Origin: G963556115 sp963675945
GTDB lineage: Bacteria; Planctomycetota; SZUA-567
Reading direction: 5' to 3'
NCBI GenBank assembly: GCA_963675945.1
Contig: OY780932.1
Span: 2,914,001-2,978,000 of the forward strand
Length of the DNA stretch: 64,000 nt
Within the stretch, counting starts at the first letter, position 1. Each line of letters opens with the position of its first letter. Under the pieces are notes generated by a model. The model worked only from the letters and a program-made list of their open reading frames with translations, ran no database searches and was not told the origin of the DNA. The translations under genes and the position numbers were made by a program. Shown in pieces: positions 44,760-54,214 of the stretch.

Positions 44760-47159
44760 ATGAATAGAATTGAGTTTAGAGAATTTTGCCTTTCGCGTCC
44801 AGTATTACTGGATGGGGCGACCGGAACGGAGTTGGTAAAACAAGGTTTACCTGGCGGTGTCTGTCCGGAACTCTGGGTTTTAGAGAATCCGCAAGCAATA
44901 ATCAATATACAGAGTGCATATCAACAAGCGGGTAGTGATATTGTATATATACCAACATTTGGGGCAAATCGCCTCAAACTTCAAGAGTTTGGCTTGGCTG
45001 ATAGACTGGAGGAGATCAATACTCGGCTCTGTGCGTATAGCCGAGAAGCTGTCGGCACAGATTGCCTGATCTTTGGTGATATCGCTCCTACAGGTGAACT
45101 GATAGAGCCATTTGGCCCTCTTGCATTTGAAAAATGTATTAATATTTATAAGGAACAGGCGCAAGCCCTTCTTGCTGGCGGTGTGAACGGTTTTGTCATA
45201 GAGACAATGATGGATATTCAGGAAGCTAGAGCTGCTCTTATCGGTGTACGCGAAGTATGTCCAGATTTACCGGTAATGGTAACGATGACTTACGGCGAAG
45301 AAGGACGTACACTTACCGGCACTGATCCCAAGACGGCATTAATAACTTTGCAAGCTCTTGGCGCTGATGCGGTTGGTTGTAATTGCTCTGCTGGACCAGA
45401 GAAGATGGTTGAGTGGATTGCAGCGATGAAGCCCTATGCTACGGTTCCACTACTGGCAAAGCCAAATGCCGGTCAGCCCAAGCTTATTGCCGGTAAGACT
45501 GTATTCGATATGCCTCCAGCTGAATACGCCGCCAAATTTGAGGCATTGATCAAGGCCGGGGCGAATATCGTCGGTGGTTGTTGCGGAAGTTCGCCGGCAC
45601 ATATTGCAAAGATTAAAAAACTTGCAGCAAATCTTACTTCACCTGCAATCTGCCGAGAGAAGATCTGCGCCGTAAGTTCGGTGCGAGATACTGTAGAATT
45701 CGGTAGTAACCAGCCATTTGCCGTAATTGGTGAACGCATTAATCCTACGGGAAAGAAGAGCCTTCAGGCAGAATTGCGTGAAGGAAGTCTTAACTTGGCG
45801 CGAAAATATGCGATTGATCAAGCTGCTGCCGGTGCTTCGTTACTCGATGTCAATATGGGCTTGTCGGGAATTGACGAGCATGCCATGATGCAGGAAGCGA
45901 TTAAGATGCTAGCGCCCCTCTCCAGTTGCCCACTCTGCCTGGATAGTAGCAATCCTGAAGTCCTTGAGACGGCACTCCGCCTCTATCCTGGTCGTGCACT
46001 ACTCAATTCTATCAGCGCCGAGCATGAGCGAATAGCAAAGATGTTGCCGCTTGCTGCTAAATATGGAGCTGTCTTTATTCTGCTTCCGGTTACAGACTCG
46101 ACCGTTCCTGAGACACTCGATGAAAGAAAAGAGGTTACCGAACATATTCTAGCAGAAGCCGGTAAGTATGGCTTGGGGGTAGACGATTGTATAATTGATG
46201 GTCTGGTAATGACGGTAAGTTCCTCGCCCGAAGCCCCGCGAGTCACCCTTGATTTTATCGACTGGTGCAGCCATGAACTCCTGGCCAATACTACCGGAGG
46301 TATTTCAAATGTATCCTTCGGTATGCCGGAGCGCGGGGTACTCAACTCGGGATTTCTGGGCATGTTGATTGGACGCGGCTTGAGCTCGGCAATCATCAAT
46401 CCGTCTGCTGAGACAATGATGAATATCAAATTCTCCAGTGACGCCCTGCTCGGACGTGACCGTAAACTCGATACATATCTACAGAAATATACCGGAGTTG
46501 TCAGAGAGAGCACTACAAAAGCTGATGAGCTTGTTCCCCTCAAGCGGTGTTACAATGCCGTTATTTACGGCGAGGAAGATGATATTGGCAGATATATTGC
46601 TGCTGCACTTAGTAGTGGAGAGAGACCCGGAGATATTGTTGACAATGCGCTGATCCCGGCTATTGTCGAGGTTGGTGAAAAATATGACCGGAAGGAGTAT
46701 TTCCTGCCACAATTGATGATGAGTGCGCAGGCTATGAGTAAAGGATTTAAAGCACTTGAATCCGAACTTAGTGATAGTAGTCAGCCTGCTAAGAATAAGA
46801 TTATAATGGCTACAGTAAAGGGGGATATTCATGATATTGGAAAGAATATCGTAACTCTGATGCTCGGTAATTATGGTTTTGAGGTTATCGATCTGGGAAA
46901 GGATGTGGATACTGAGACCATACTGGCAACAGCTGTTGAGCAGGAGGTTAAGTTAATAGGATTGTCTGCATTAATGACTACGACAATGCCTGAGATGGCA
47001 AAAGTTTTGGAGGCAGCTAGAATCAGAGGTTTGCATAATATCAAGTTTATGATTGGCGGAGCGGTAGTTGATCAGGAGTATGCAGATGAAATTGGTGCTG
47101 CAGGGTATGCCGCTGACGCTGTTGAAGCGGTACGAATAGCTGAGAGCCTGAGTAGATAA
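44760..47159 (+). CDS. metH: Cobalamin-dependent methionine synthase without reactivation domain
   Basis: The start at ATG 44760 follows AAGGAG; an upstream TTG is unsupported. The 799-residue protein has a homocysteine-binding zinc domain (residues 1-300; zinc ligands in GCNCSAG about 206 and GGCCGSS about 272), a methyl-THF-binding domain (about 325-580, VIGERINPTGKK), and a B12 cap and B12-binding domain (about 600-799, with GDIHDIGKN about 688 whose His is the cobalt ligand). The C-terminal SAM-binding reactivation domain (about 330 residues in E. coli MetH) is absent, as in Thermotoga, so another protein must repair oxidised cobalamin. No SAM or cobalamin riboswitch is visible upstream. 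Confidence 0.95.
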   Translation: MNRIEFREFCLSRPVLLDGATGTELVKQGLPGGVCPELWVLENPQAIINIQSAYQQAGSDIVYIPTFGANRLKLQEFGLADRLEEINTRLCAYSREAVGTDCLIFGDIAPTGELIEPFGPLAFEKCINIYKEQAQALLAGGVNGFVIETMMDIQEARAALIGVREVCPDLPVMVTMTYGEEGRTLTGTDPKTALITLQALGADAVGCNCSAGPEKMVEWIAAMKPYATVPLLAKPNAGQPKLIAGKTVFDMPPAEYAAKFEALIKAGANIVGGCCGSSPAHIAKIKKLAANLTSPAICREKICAVSSVRDTVEFGSNQPFAVIGERINPTGKKSLQAELREGSLNLARKYAIDQAAAGASLLDVNMGLSGIDEHAMMQEAIKMLAPLSSCPLCLDSSNPEVLETALRLYPGRALLNSISAEHERIAKMLPLAAKYGAVFILLPVTDSTVPETLDERKEVTEHILAEAGKYGLGVDDCIIDGLVMTVSSSPEAPRVTLDFIDWCSHELLANTTGGISNVSFGMPERGVLNSGFLGMLIGRGLSSAIINPSAETMMNIKFSSDALLGRDRKLDTYLQKYTGVVRESTTKADELVPLKRCYNAVIYGEEDDIGRYIAAALSSGERPGDIVDNALIPAIVEVGEKYDRKEYFLPQLMMSAQAMSKGFKALESELSDSSQPAKNKIIMATVKGDIHDIGKNIVTLMLGNYGFEVIDLGKDVDTETILATAVEQEVKLIGLSALMTTTMPEMAKVLEAARIRGLHNIKFMIGGAVVDQEYADEIGAAGYAADAVEAVRIAESLSR

Positions 47160-47168
47160 AGCGAATAT

Positions 47169-47894
47169 ATGGTTTGCAAAAATCTCGAAGATTGTCCAGT
47201 TTTTAACTTTTTACAAGATAACCCGCAAAAAATGCATGAGGTTATGGAGCAGTATTGTAAGAATGAGTTTGAGTCCTGCGCGCGCTATAAGCTCGCCAAG
47301 GTTATTGGAGCAAATTCCGTCCCTTTAAAATTGTTCCCGGATATGATGAGTGTTGCAGATCAGATTATCCGTAATGCAGATAAGAAGCGCAAATCACATA
47401 GTTCAAAATCAATGGCTATCTTCAAAAGCCTTCAGCCTCAGGATATATTTGATTTTGCCCTTGATCTCTTGACTGAATCTACTGAAATCGTATTTAATCA
47501 CTCTTATAGGGTGCGTGACCAGTCGCTACGGAAATTTAGCCTCTGGCTCAATACCGAGTTGCAGAATTATTATGCCAGAATTATTCATATCAAGATCAAG
47601 TTTACCGGGGTACGAAGTCGTAAACGAGGTAAAAATCCTTTGACCTTCTTTTTGGAAAATATAAGACGCGGTAAGTCCAATAAGGACACAACGTTTGACA
47701 AACCGACAAAGCTTGAGGAGGTATGTGAGCCACACTTCGCCTCAATGACAACACGTATCGCACTCTTTAAGGGGCTCAAGAGCAAACCTCTCAATCCAGA
47801 AATTGTTGAAGCCATAGATGCCGTTTTAGAGCTTGAAGAGCGGCAACTAGAGTTGGGGGCAGAGTACTTGATAAAACGTTTCAATGAAATTTGA
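47169..47894 (+). CDS. Unknown protein with N-terminal Cys motif
   Basis: The 241-residue protein begins nine bases after metH and is surely co-transcribed. The N-terminus has a Cys pattern C4...CP9...YC30...C38ARY (NLEDCPVF, EQYCKNEFESCARY). Similar short modules are attached to various bacterial sensors and may hold an Fe-S cluster or other metal; this is from family memory, not proven. The remaining 190 residues are helical and basic and do not match anything I know. Confidence 0.7.
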   Translation: MVCKNLEDCPVFNFLQDNPQKMHEVMEQYCKNEFESCARYKLAKVIGANSVPLKLFPDMMSVADQIIRNADKKRKSHSSKSMAIFKSLQPQDIFDFALDLLTESTEIVFNHSYRVRDQSLRKFSLWLNTELQNYYARIIHIKIKFTGVRSRKRGKNPLTFFLENIRRGKSNKDTTFDKPTKLEEVCEPHFASMTTRIALFKGLKSKPLNPEIVEAIDAVLELEERQLELGAEYLIKRFNEI

Positions 47895-47899
47895 GAAAT

Positions 47900-47933
47900 A
47901 TAAATGGTGGGTACTCCCAACAAGTACCCACCA
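47900..47933 (-). terminator. Terminator of HExxH peptidase gene
   Basis: An 11-base perfect stem (47905-47915 with 47923-47933) lies between convergent genes. On the minus strand it is followed by a T-rich tail, so it mainly serves the peptidase gene. Confidence 0.75.
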
Positions 47934-47968
47934 GCAATAGAGCTGACTCGTAACTTGACGTTGCAACA

Positions 47969-48862
47969 TTACTCCTTATACCCTTCACCATTCCACTTCT
48001 GGTGTTTTACCCATTCAATCCAGTCAGCTTCTACTGCATCAATACTCTTACCAAAGGCTTGTTCGACAACCTTTATGCCGTTATCAGAGTCAAAAGGATG
48101 ACTTCGATAGGCTTTGTATACCCTTTCTAATAGACCTCTCTCCTGCAAATACATGCAGAAATAACGGCTCTCAGCGTAATGCAGGCTCTCCCGTAACATT
48201 CTGAAACACTTCGTATCGCTTTTGAAGAGATATTTGAGCGGAGTAAATCTATTTGAGCTTATACCATTATGCAGTTCGGGCAGCCTCCAATTCTGCACCC
48301 CTTTGAGGGCTCCATTATCAACTTTACACTGTTCATAGAGACTGGCGATACCCTCTGAAATCCAGATTGGCGCGGACGGGAAGTCAACCGCCATCAGCGA
48401 ATGCGTCAGCTCATGCACTAGAGTTCCAGGACCGGTGGCATAATTAACCACGATATACCTGTTGTTGTGTCCATAGTGTCCGTATGGACTTATTGGATTC
48501 ATACTCAGTAAACGTTTGAGTCCAGTAAAATAACTGGTCTTGTCCTTGAAAATATAGATTGTAACAATATCATCTGCTCGTTTGTCAAAGAACTGTTTAT
48601 AGAGGATCTGTTTACAGCTTTGTAGTACACCATTTATCACATATTCTGCTGTGGTTTTATCTAGATCAGTGGCGATTATGCAGTTACTGTTTGAGTAAAC
48701 CCGATAGTCTTCTCCCACCTGCTCTTTTAAATCTTCAATACAATGCGGCACTCTCTGTTTACCGTGGGCATAAGCCTGTACCGGCTGCGAAAAGATTATG
48801 CTGAGGTTCAATATTATCAAGTTCAGCCATAAAAAGCGTTTGCATAATATATTTATTACCAT
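47969..48862 (-). CDS. Secreted gluzincin-type metallopeptidase-like protein
   Basis: The 297-residue protein has a signal peptide (about residues 1-32) and a zinc-peptidase signature: H150-E151-L-T-H154 followed by E170 in WISEG, the gluzincin layout with the third ligand about 20 residues downstream. The surrounding sequence fits peptidase MA-like proteins of the M1-related group. The substrate is unknown; an envelope or extracellular role is expected. It is a single-gene unit, convergent with the metH operon. Confidence 0.8.
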   Translation of the reverse strand: MVINILCKRFLWLNLIILNLSIIFSQPVQAYAHGKQRVPHCIEDLKEQVGEDYRVYSNSNCIIATDLDKTTAEYVINGVLQSCKQILYKQFFDKRADDIVTIYIFKDKTSYFTGLKRLLSMNPISPYGHYGHNNRYIVVNYATGPGTLVHELTHSLMAVDFPSAPIWISEGIASLYEQCKVDNGALKGVQNWRLPELHNGISSNRFTPLKYLFKSDTKCFRMLRESLHYAESRYFCMYLQERGLLERVYKAYRSHPFDSDNGIKVVEQAFGKSIDAVEADWIEWVKHQKWNGEGYKE

Positions 48863-49062
48863 TTTTCCCTCTAAAAATCAATTATAATATTTTATAGCAA
48901 TATACTATAAAATTCAGGAATATTATAATTCCTTTCAAACTTTCCTATAAAAATTGACATTGTATGCAGGTTTTTTCCTGGTTAATTTTAGAAAAAATGC
49001 TATCTTTAAGTTTAAGGGTGTGAGTAATAGGGGACTCTTATCCCGTGAGAAGGAATTTTTAC

Positions 49063-49083
49063 TTTTGGCATCCCTTGCCAAAA
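49063..49083 (+). promoter_or_regulatory. Leader hairpin before YTV-like protein gene
   Basis: An eight-base perfect stem (49063-49070 with 49076-49083, loop tccct) ends a few bases before the strong GGAGGAG ribosome site of the next gene. It could stabilise the mRNA or modulate translation. TTGACA at 48954-48959 may be part of the promoter, but the -10 is unclear. Confidence 0.4.
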
Positions 49084-49100
49084 AATAATGGAGGAGAATC

Positions 49101-49877
49101 ATGAAGCGTTTTCTTGTTATCGCAATGCTTTGCGTATCTTTTGCTGCTGCCGCAAATGCTGCAACCAAATGTCAAACAGTTGAGATTGAAGTAAAGGATT
49201 ATGTACCGGTTCAGAAGTGCACGATTGTGGAGAAGCAGGTACCGGTAAAGGTCTATAAGGATGTTACAAAGGTAGTTGTGGTAACCGAAGAAGAGCTGGT
49301 CTTTGAAGAGAGAGAAATCAATACCAAGAAGAAGGTAATGGTTGAAGAAGAGTACACTGTCGATACTATCGAGAAGGTATTGGTTGAAGAGACTATTATG
49401 AAGAAGGTCTGCAAGCTTGTACCAAAGGAAATGACCAAAGAAGTCTGCAAAACTGTTGTGGAAAAAGCTTGTGATCCTTGTACCGGAAAAGAGATTGAGG
49501 TTCCAGTAAGTGTTAAGGGTACTGCTACCTATACTATAATGGAGAAGGTAGAAGAAGAGGTTCCATGTGTAGTCAAGAAGTGTGTGGAAAAGTGTGTACC
49601 AGTAACCAAGACACGTATGGTTTGCAAGTGGGAACCTTCTACAGCTATTATCAAGGTTGGTGTTTGTAAGCCAGTTCAGGTCAAGAAGACAATTACGGTT
49701 CAGGAACCAGTTATTGAGATGAAGACGGTTAAAGAGAAGGTTGTAACAACCGAGTATAAAGAGATTACCAAGAAGATTAAGAAGACTATCGAGGTAAAAG
49801 CTTGTGATACATGTGCCGAGGTTGACCCATGTGACCCTTGCGCTAAGCCTGCCCCTTGCGATCCTTGTGCAAAATAA
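49101..49877 (+). CDS. Exported Val/Lys/Glu-rich, Cys-rich repetitive protein
   Basis: The 258-residue protein has a signal peptide (cleaved after NAA, about residue 21). The mature part is a string of short beta-like units of alternating Val and charged residues (VKVYKDVTKVV, YTVDTIEKV, VCKLVPKEMTKEVC), ending in CDPC repeats. This recalls the YTV-motif proteins of planctomycetes, Cys-rich envelope proteins with unknown structure. Very strong ribosome site GGAGGAG, a monocistronic layout and a perfect terminator suggest high expression. It may be a structural envelope or cross-linked surface protein. No enzyme motif is present. Confidence 0.75.
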   Translation: MKRFLVIAMLCVSFAAAANAATKCQTVEIEVKDYVPVQKCTIVEKQVPVKVYKDVTKVVVVTEEELVFEEREINTKKKVMVEEEYTVDTIEKVLVEETIMKKVCKLVPKEMTKEVCKTVVEKACDPCTGKEIEVPVSVKGTATYTIMEKVEEEVPCVVKKCVEKCVPVTKTRMVCKWEPSTAIIKVGVCKPVQVKKTITVQEPVIEMKTVKEKVVTTEYKEITKKIKKTIEVKACDTCAEVDPCDPCAKPAPCDPCAK

Positions 49878-49914
49878 TTACTTTTTCATAGTATAGTCTG
49901 ATTTTAGTTTTATT

Positions 49915-49945
49915 AAAAGCACCGGTGCTTCCGGTGCTTTTATTA
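49915..49945 (+). terminator. Terminator of YTV-like protein gene
   Basis: An 11-base perfect stem (49915-49925 with 49931-49941) ends in a T run. Confidence 0.92.
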
Positions 49946-50032
49946 TGATCTATTTCTTTAAAAAAAAATCAAAATCGCTATAATATCAACTCTGAGGTCA
50001 ATTCTAATTCACTGATGTTAAAGGTTGGTTAT

Positions 50033-51328
50033 ATGAAGAAAGTCTATATATATCTGCTACTTGCCATAGTCTCTTTTGGTTGGAGTATTTTGACTGGAAG
50101 TGCCGCAGATTCCAGGCCACTGCTGGTTCATTTTTACTATACCCCTTCCTGTCCCCTCTGCGAACCAACAAAACAGGTCGTAGATATGGTAGCCGAAAAA
50201 TATCAGGGTCAGATACAGGTGATAAAGCATAATCATTCTGCTAGCGAACAAGCCTTCAATTCGATGATTCTAGCTCTGGATTACTATAAGCGGCAGGATA
50301 CACCAAATCTCCTGATCTTTGCCGGTGATGAGGTGCTGGGAAATGAAGAGATCAATGCTAAGCTGGACACTACTGTCGCTAGACTTTTGCAATCAGGGAA
50401 AAAGACCCCTGATTTCGAACAGTTCGGTGTTGCTACAGAAAGTGAAGTCCGTGAATTATATACGCACCGGGCAACTCTCGGGGTAATTATCGCTACAGGG
50501 CTCTTTGACGGACTCAATCCATGTGCTTTTGCGACAGTAATTCTCTTTGTTTCCATGCTCAGTGGGATAGGCCGTGACCGGAAAACTATTCTGGCTGTGG
50601 GTATCTCGTTTATTTTGGCAGTCTTTATTACTTATTATGCCTTGGGGGCATTGTTCTTTGAAATAATGGGGGCGATGGAAGGTTCCGCTTCAGCAATCTT
50701 CAAAGGGATAGCGATGACAATAAAGTGGTTATCCCTTGCCATGGTAGTTGTTGCTGGCATACTCTCACTTATCGATGCGGTTCGCGCTTTTCGTAGTGAT
50801 GGCAAAGAAAAGATGCTTCTCGTGCTCCCTGAAAACCTCAAGAACAGGATACGCAAACGCCTGCGTGTTACCGCACATGGCGGCTCTCTTATTATCGGTT
50901 CTTTTGTTACTGGGATAATCATATCCTTTCTTGAAGCAGCTTGTACCGGGCAGACTTATATGCCGATTATCTCAGCGCTGGTTTCAGACTCAATGACAGC
51001 GGGTAAAGGCTATTGGCTGCTCTTACTATATAATATACTCTTTATAATTCCACTTCTTGCAGTCTTTTTGGCAGTATTCTTCGGTATGACCAGTGAACAG
51101 ATTGGTAATCTGGCGCGAAAACGAGTATGGATAACCAAGACTATTCTTGGGCTGATGTTCCTTGCTATCGCTGTCTGGCTCGGCAGTATTCTGCTCCCAA
51201 CGGTCATAAATTTCAATAATTCACCGTCAGGATTAGATGGAGGTCCAGAGCTGATTCATAACCCAGAACCGCCGACTCCTTTGCCAGATTCGCCGTCAGA
51301 AGGCCATGATGATAATGTTGACCGTTAA
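50033..51328 (+). CDS. Thioredoxin-like domain fused to CcdA/DsbD-type membrane domain
   Basis: I place the start at ATG 50033 (431 residues), with AAAGG eight bases upstream and an immediate signal-like MKKVYIYLLLAI. The first domain is thioredoxin-like with a CPLC redox motif (about residues 40-43). A CcdA/DsbD-type transmembrane domain follows (GLFDGLNPCAF; a second conserved Cys in LEAACTG). The family moves reducing equivalents across the inner membrane to periplasmic proteins. The order, thioredoxin first, is the reverse of DsbD. The proline-rich C-terminal tail is unassigned. mntP follows after 27 bases. Confidence 0.85.
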   Translation: MKKVYIYLLLAIVSFGWSILTGSAADSRPLLVHFYYTPSCPLCEPTKQVVDMVAEKYQGQIQVIKHNHSASEQAFNSMILALDYYKRQDTPNLLIFAGDEVLGNEEINAKLDTTVARLLQSGKKTPDFEQFGVATESEVRELYTHRATLGVIIATGLFDGLNPCAFATVILFVSMLSGIGRDRKTILAVGISFILAVFITYYALGALFFEIMGAMEGSASAIFKGIAMTIKWLSLAMVVVAGILSLIDAVRAFRSDGKEKMLLVLPENLKNRIRKRLRVTAHGGSLIIGSFVTGIIISFLEAACTGQTYMPIISALVSDSMTAGKGYWLLLLYNILFIIPLLAVFLAVFFGMTSEQIGNLARKRVWITKTILGLMFLAIAVWLGSILLPTVINFNNSPSGLDGGPELIHNPEPPTPLPDSPSEGHDDNVDR

Positions 51329-51355
51329 TACACTGAGCATATAAGGGTTTGGCCT

Positions 51356-51922
51356 ATGGATTGTTTATATTATTCTGCAGTAGGTATTGGCCTGGCACTG
51401 GATGCCTTTGCGGTATCGATAACGACTGGAATCTCAATACAGCAGATGCGGCTCAAGCATGCTCTGCGCATAGCTTTTTTCTTCGGCTTTTTTCAAGCAT
51501 TTATGCCCCTTGTCGGCTGGATTATTGGTGAAGAAGCACAGACCTTTATTGGTTTCATTGATCATTGGATAGCGTTTATCCTGTTGGAGCTTGTCGGTAT
51601 TAAGATGATATATGAGGGCTGCAAGGTCGAAGACGAAGTCGAAAAAGAATCTAATCCGCTAAATATTCATATACTCCTTGCCTTGGCGGTAGCTACCAGT
51701 ATTGATGCACTGGTAGTTGGTGTTACCTTCTCTGTGGTGCATATCGATATTGTAACTCCTATAATAATTATTGGTGTTATTACTTTCTTTATGTCGTTGA
51801 GCGGGGTGTACCTGGGAAACAGATACGGGCATATTTTGAGTGGATCTTTACTAGAGATAATTGGTGGAGTAATTCTTATGCTCCTTGGCATCAAACCGGT
51901 AATTGAACACTACTGCTTTTGA
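51356..51922 (+). CDS. mntP: Manganese efflux pump MntP family
   Basis: The 188-residue protein has six hydrophobic segments and two inverted halves, each with the conserved Asp motif: LALDAFAVS (about 15) and ALATSIDALVVG (about 115). MntP exports Mn2+ and protects against manganese stress. No yybP-ykoY riboswitch fits in the 27-base gap upstream, so its regulation probably comes from the promoter of the preceding redox gene. Confidence 0.92.
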   Translation: MDCLYYSAVGIGLALDAFAVSITTGISIQQMRLKHALRIAFFFGFFQAFMPLVGWIIGEEAQTFIGFIDHWIAFILLELVGIKMIYEGCKVEDEVEKESNPLNIHILLALAVATSIDALVVGVTFSVVHIDIVTPIIIIGVITFFMSLSGVYLGNRYGHILSGSLLEIIGGVILMLLGIKPVIEHYCF

Positions 51923-51958
51923 GGTGGCAAGTATTGCATTTGTTAGATGTTGGATATA

Positions 51959-51997
51959 ATATATAGCTCTGCTGACATTACCAGCAGAGCTATATAT
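51959..51997. terminator. Bidirectional terminator mntP / lipoprotein
   Basis: A 16-base perfect stem (51959-51974 with 51982-51997) lies between the convergent mntP and lipoprotein genes. Confidence 0.85.
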
Positions 51998-52017
51998 TTC
52001 AAACTGGGCACTAACGC

Positions 52018-52962
52018 TTAGTTAACTTTTTCAGATTTGACTTTGGTCAGTATTCGGGTAATAATCCCTCTGGCAACCTGTTCCTCAGAAACATGTGATA
52101 TCGAAACAATAGTGTTACCATAACGCGCAAACATAAGCAACCCTTCTTTTTCATCCTGCGCTTGATAGAGGTTATACTCCTTGCCGAGTATCTCTATCTT
52201 TGAAGTTTGATAATCGCCGCCAATTCGCAGCAATGACTTATAGTCTGCTTCCACGTCTTCCGCCTCTGCCTCATCATTAAACACTGATACATAAACATTG
52301 GCTTCCAGCCCTGCACTGCTGACAAAGGTGGTGGCTGAAGGAGGAAGAAATTCAAAATTCATGGCATTACCAGCGCTGACATAAGCGTATTTTGCCGATA
52401 CACCCTCTACTTCTAGGTATCTAAACCCTTTCGGCTTCCAATCGTTGCCCGGAACTTTGCTGGCAATAAGCTTCGCAATAGGCAGAAGGTCAGGAATTTC
52501 CCCTTGGCCGGAATATATCAGTGCAAAAAACCACCTGCCCTTGAAGAAGTACAGATTCCGTTTGTCGTTCTTGATATCGAATATTCCGTCAGCGCCGACG
52601 TCAACCTTTTCCCCTTTATTGCGAAGCTTTCTACGGACAAAGTAATAGAAGACACCTGCCGCACCGTTATCACCTGCCAGACTATATGATTCTATATTGA
52701 GATAATTCTTGGCACCATTAAGAGTGTATTCATTATGAAAGAAGTCAACAAGGTCATAATTTTCAAAAATAATGCCGTTCTTGCCCAGATATTCTTGCCG
52801 GTTTGCATCAAGGGTATAAGTAGTGCGTTTGCCAAGGGGCACAAGACCAGGGTAATCACCAGCTACTGGTAAAAATCCTGAATTTGACCCAGCAAGGGGA
52901 TTGCCGCAAGCAACAATGAGAATGATACTGCTAAGCATCAGCACCCATAAGAACTTGATCAT
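52018..52962 (-). CDS. Lipoprotein of DUF6599 type, downstream of rnfD
   Basis: The 314-residue protein has a lipoprotein signal (LIVAC, Cys19), so it should be anchored in the envelope. The body resembles the DUF6599 family by its NYDLVDFFH and GAAGVFYY-like blocks, an assignment from memory. It starts 38 bases after rnfD on the same strand, the place where rnfG often lies, but it shows no RnfG flavinylation motif (SGAT-like in DGxTGAT context). It may be an accessory part of this Rnf complex. The terminator at 51959-51997 closes the operon. Confidence 0.7.
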   Translation of the reverse strand: MIKFLWVLMLSSIILIVACGNPLAGSNSGFLPVAGDYPGLVPLGKRTTYTLDANRQEYLGKNGIIFENYDLVDFFHNEYTLNGAKNYLNIESYSLAGDNGAAGVFYYFVRRKLRNKGEKVDVGADGIFDIKNDKRNLYFFKGRWFFALIYSGQGEIPDLLPIAKLIASKVPGNDWKPKGFRYLEVEGVSAKYAYVSAGNAMNFEFLPPSATTFVSSAGLEANVYVSVFNDEAEAEDVEADYKSLLRIGGDYQTSKIEILGKEYNLYQAQDEKEGLLMFARYGNTIVSISHVSEEQVARGIITRILTKVKSEKVN

Positions 52963-53000
52963 AAAAGTCTCCGGAAAAAAGGACTAGGTCATCCCAAGCT

Positions 53001-54161
53001 CTAGGCTTTGGGAACTACAGTACCAAACTTCTTAGGTCGCGTCCAGGCATCTATCAATGGTACACAGGTATTCATCAGCAGGATAGAGTAGCAACAACCT
53101 TCGGGATATGCTGAAGAATAAAGCCTGATCATAGCGGTAATGATGCCACAACCGATGGCAAAGATAATCTTGCCTTTACGTGTCATGGGAGTCGTAACGT
53201 AATCGGTATCCATAAAGAATGCCCCAATCATTAGACCGCCACTGAAGAGCTGTAAGAGTACAGGCCCTGAAAACCATGGCGTATAAACCACCCCTGCTCC
53301 GCCACTAAGAGCAATCTTAGCAGGGAGGATCCAGGTTAGGATACCGACGGTAGCAATATAGAAGACCGGAGCTTCCCAGGTTATAATCTTTTTGAGGAGT
53401 AGGAAGATACCGCCGATAATGAGGGCAATTGCTGAGACTTCAGCAATGCAGCCAGGCTCAAAGCCGATAAAACTATCCCAAACAAGTTTGCAGTAATTCG
53501 GGACAATCTCCTGAACGCTGACACCCTTTGCCGCTTCGCTCTTATCTGCAGTCAATAACATTAGTTCGGTAAGAGGGGTAGCTTTGGAGATCACGGCGAC
53601 GCTATCTACGGTGCCGTTCTTAATTGCGTCTGCTGTAGTTTTGATATAGTCGGAAAACGAGCCGTCCAAAGTTACTCCGAGTCGAGCAATCAAGCCCTTG
53701 CCCTGATCCTTGATCATTGGCCAACTGGGAGAATTGATCTGGGTAGGTAGTGAGACCTGAAGGAAGGCTCGTGCTGCAAGTGCTGGATTCCAGATATTAC
53801 TTCCAAGCCCACCAAAAGCCTGTTTGACTACGCCGATAGCAAAAACTCCACCTACTACCGGAACCCACCAGCTTACGTTTGGTGGTAGTACTGCTGCAAG
53901 CAGTAATCCGCTGACAACAGCCGAATAATCGCGGATAGTAATATCTATGCCGCGGATTTTCTGACAAATTGCTTCGGTAATGACGCAGGAGATGACACTG
54001 AGCAGAGTTATCAGCATGGCGTACCAGCCAAATACATAAAAACCCACAAGAAAAGCCGGGAGCAGAGCCAGACATACATAACGCATGATCTTATCGGTGC
54101 TGTCTTGAGCTTTGAGGTGCGGAGCTACAGATACAATATAATTAGTTTTTGGATCATTCAT
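53001..54161 (-). CDS. rnfD: Rnf complex subunit D
   Basis: The 386-residue membrane protein carries the RnfD/NqrB fold: ten or so helices, the RDYSAVVSGLLLA and FGGLGSNIWNPALAARAFL blocks, and a C-terminal YSSAYPEGCCYSILLMN block. The SKATPLT segment (about residue 193) contains the Thr expected to carry covalent FMN, which ApbE would attach. The Rnf complex couples electron transfer between ferredoxin and NAD+ to Na+ or H+ transport at the inner membrane. It lies 53 bases after rnfC. Confidence 0.93.
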   Translation of the reverse strand: MNDPKTNYIVSVAPHLKAQDSTDKIMRYVCLALLPAFLVGFYVFGWYAMLITLLSVISCVITEAICQKIRGIDITIRDYSAVVSGLLLAAVLPPNVSWWVPVVGGVFAIGVVKQAFGGLGSNIWNPALAARAFLQVSLPTQINSPSWPMIKDQGKGLIARLGVTLDGSFSDYIKTTADAIKNGTVDSVAVISKATPLTELMLLTADKSEAAKGVSVQEIVPNYCKLVWDSFIGFEPGCIAEVSAIALIIGGIFLLLKKIITWEAPVFYIATVGILTWILPAKIALSGGAGVVYTPWFSGPVLLQLFSGGLMIGAFFMDTDYVTTPMTRKGKIIFAIGCGIITAMIRLYSSAYPEGCCYSILLMNTCVPLIDAWTRPKKFGTVVPKA

Positions 54162-54214
54162 AAGAAATAATACCTATTGCTAAGATCTAGATATAGTAAT
54201 TTATTCATTCAACT

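Noticed and set aside
49063..49083. Sigma-54 promoter (TTGGCA...TTGC)
   Set aside because: GG and GC are eight bases apart instead of ten, and the sequence is a perfect hairpin, which explains it better.
52018..52962. RnfG identity of the gene after rnfD
   Set aside because: It has a lipobox and no FMN-binding domain or DGxTGAT-type motif.
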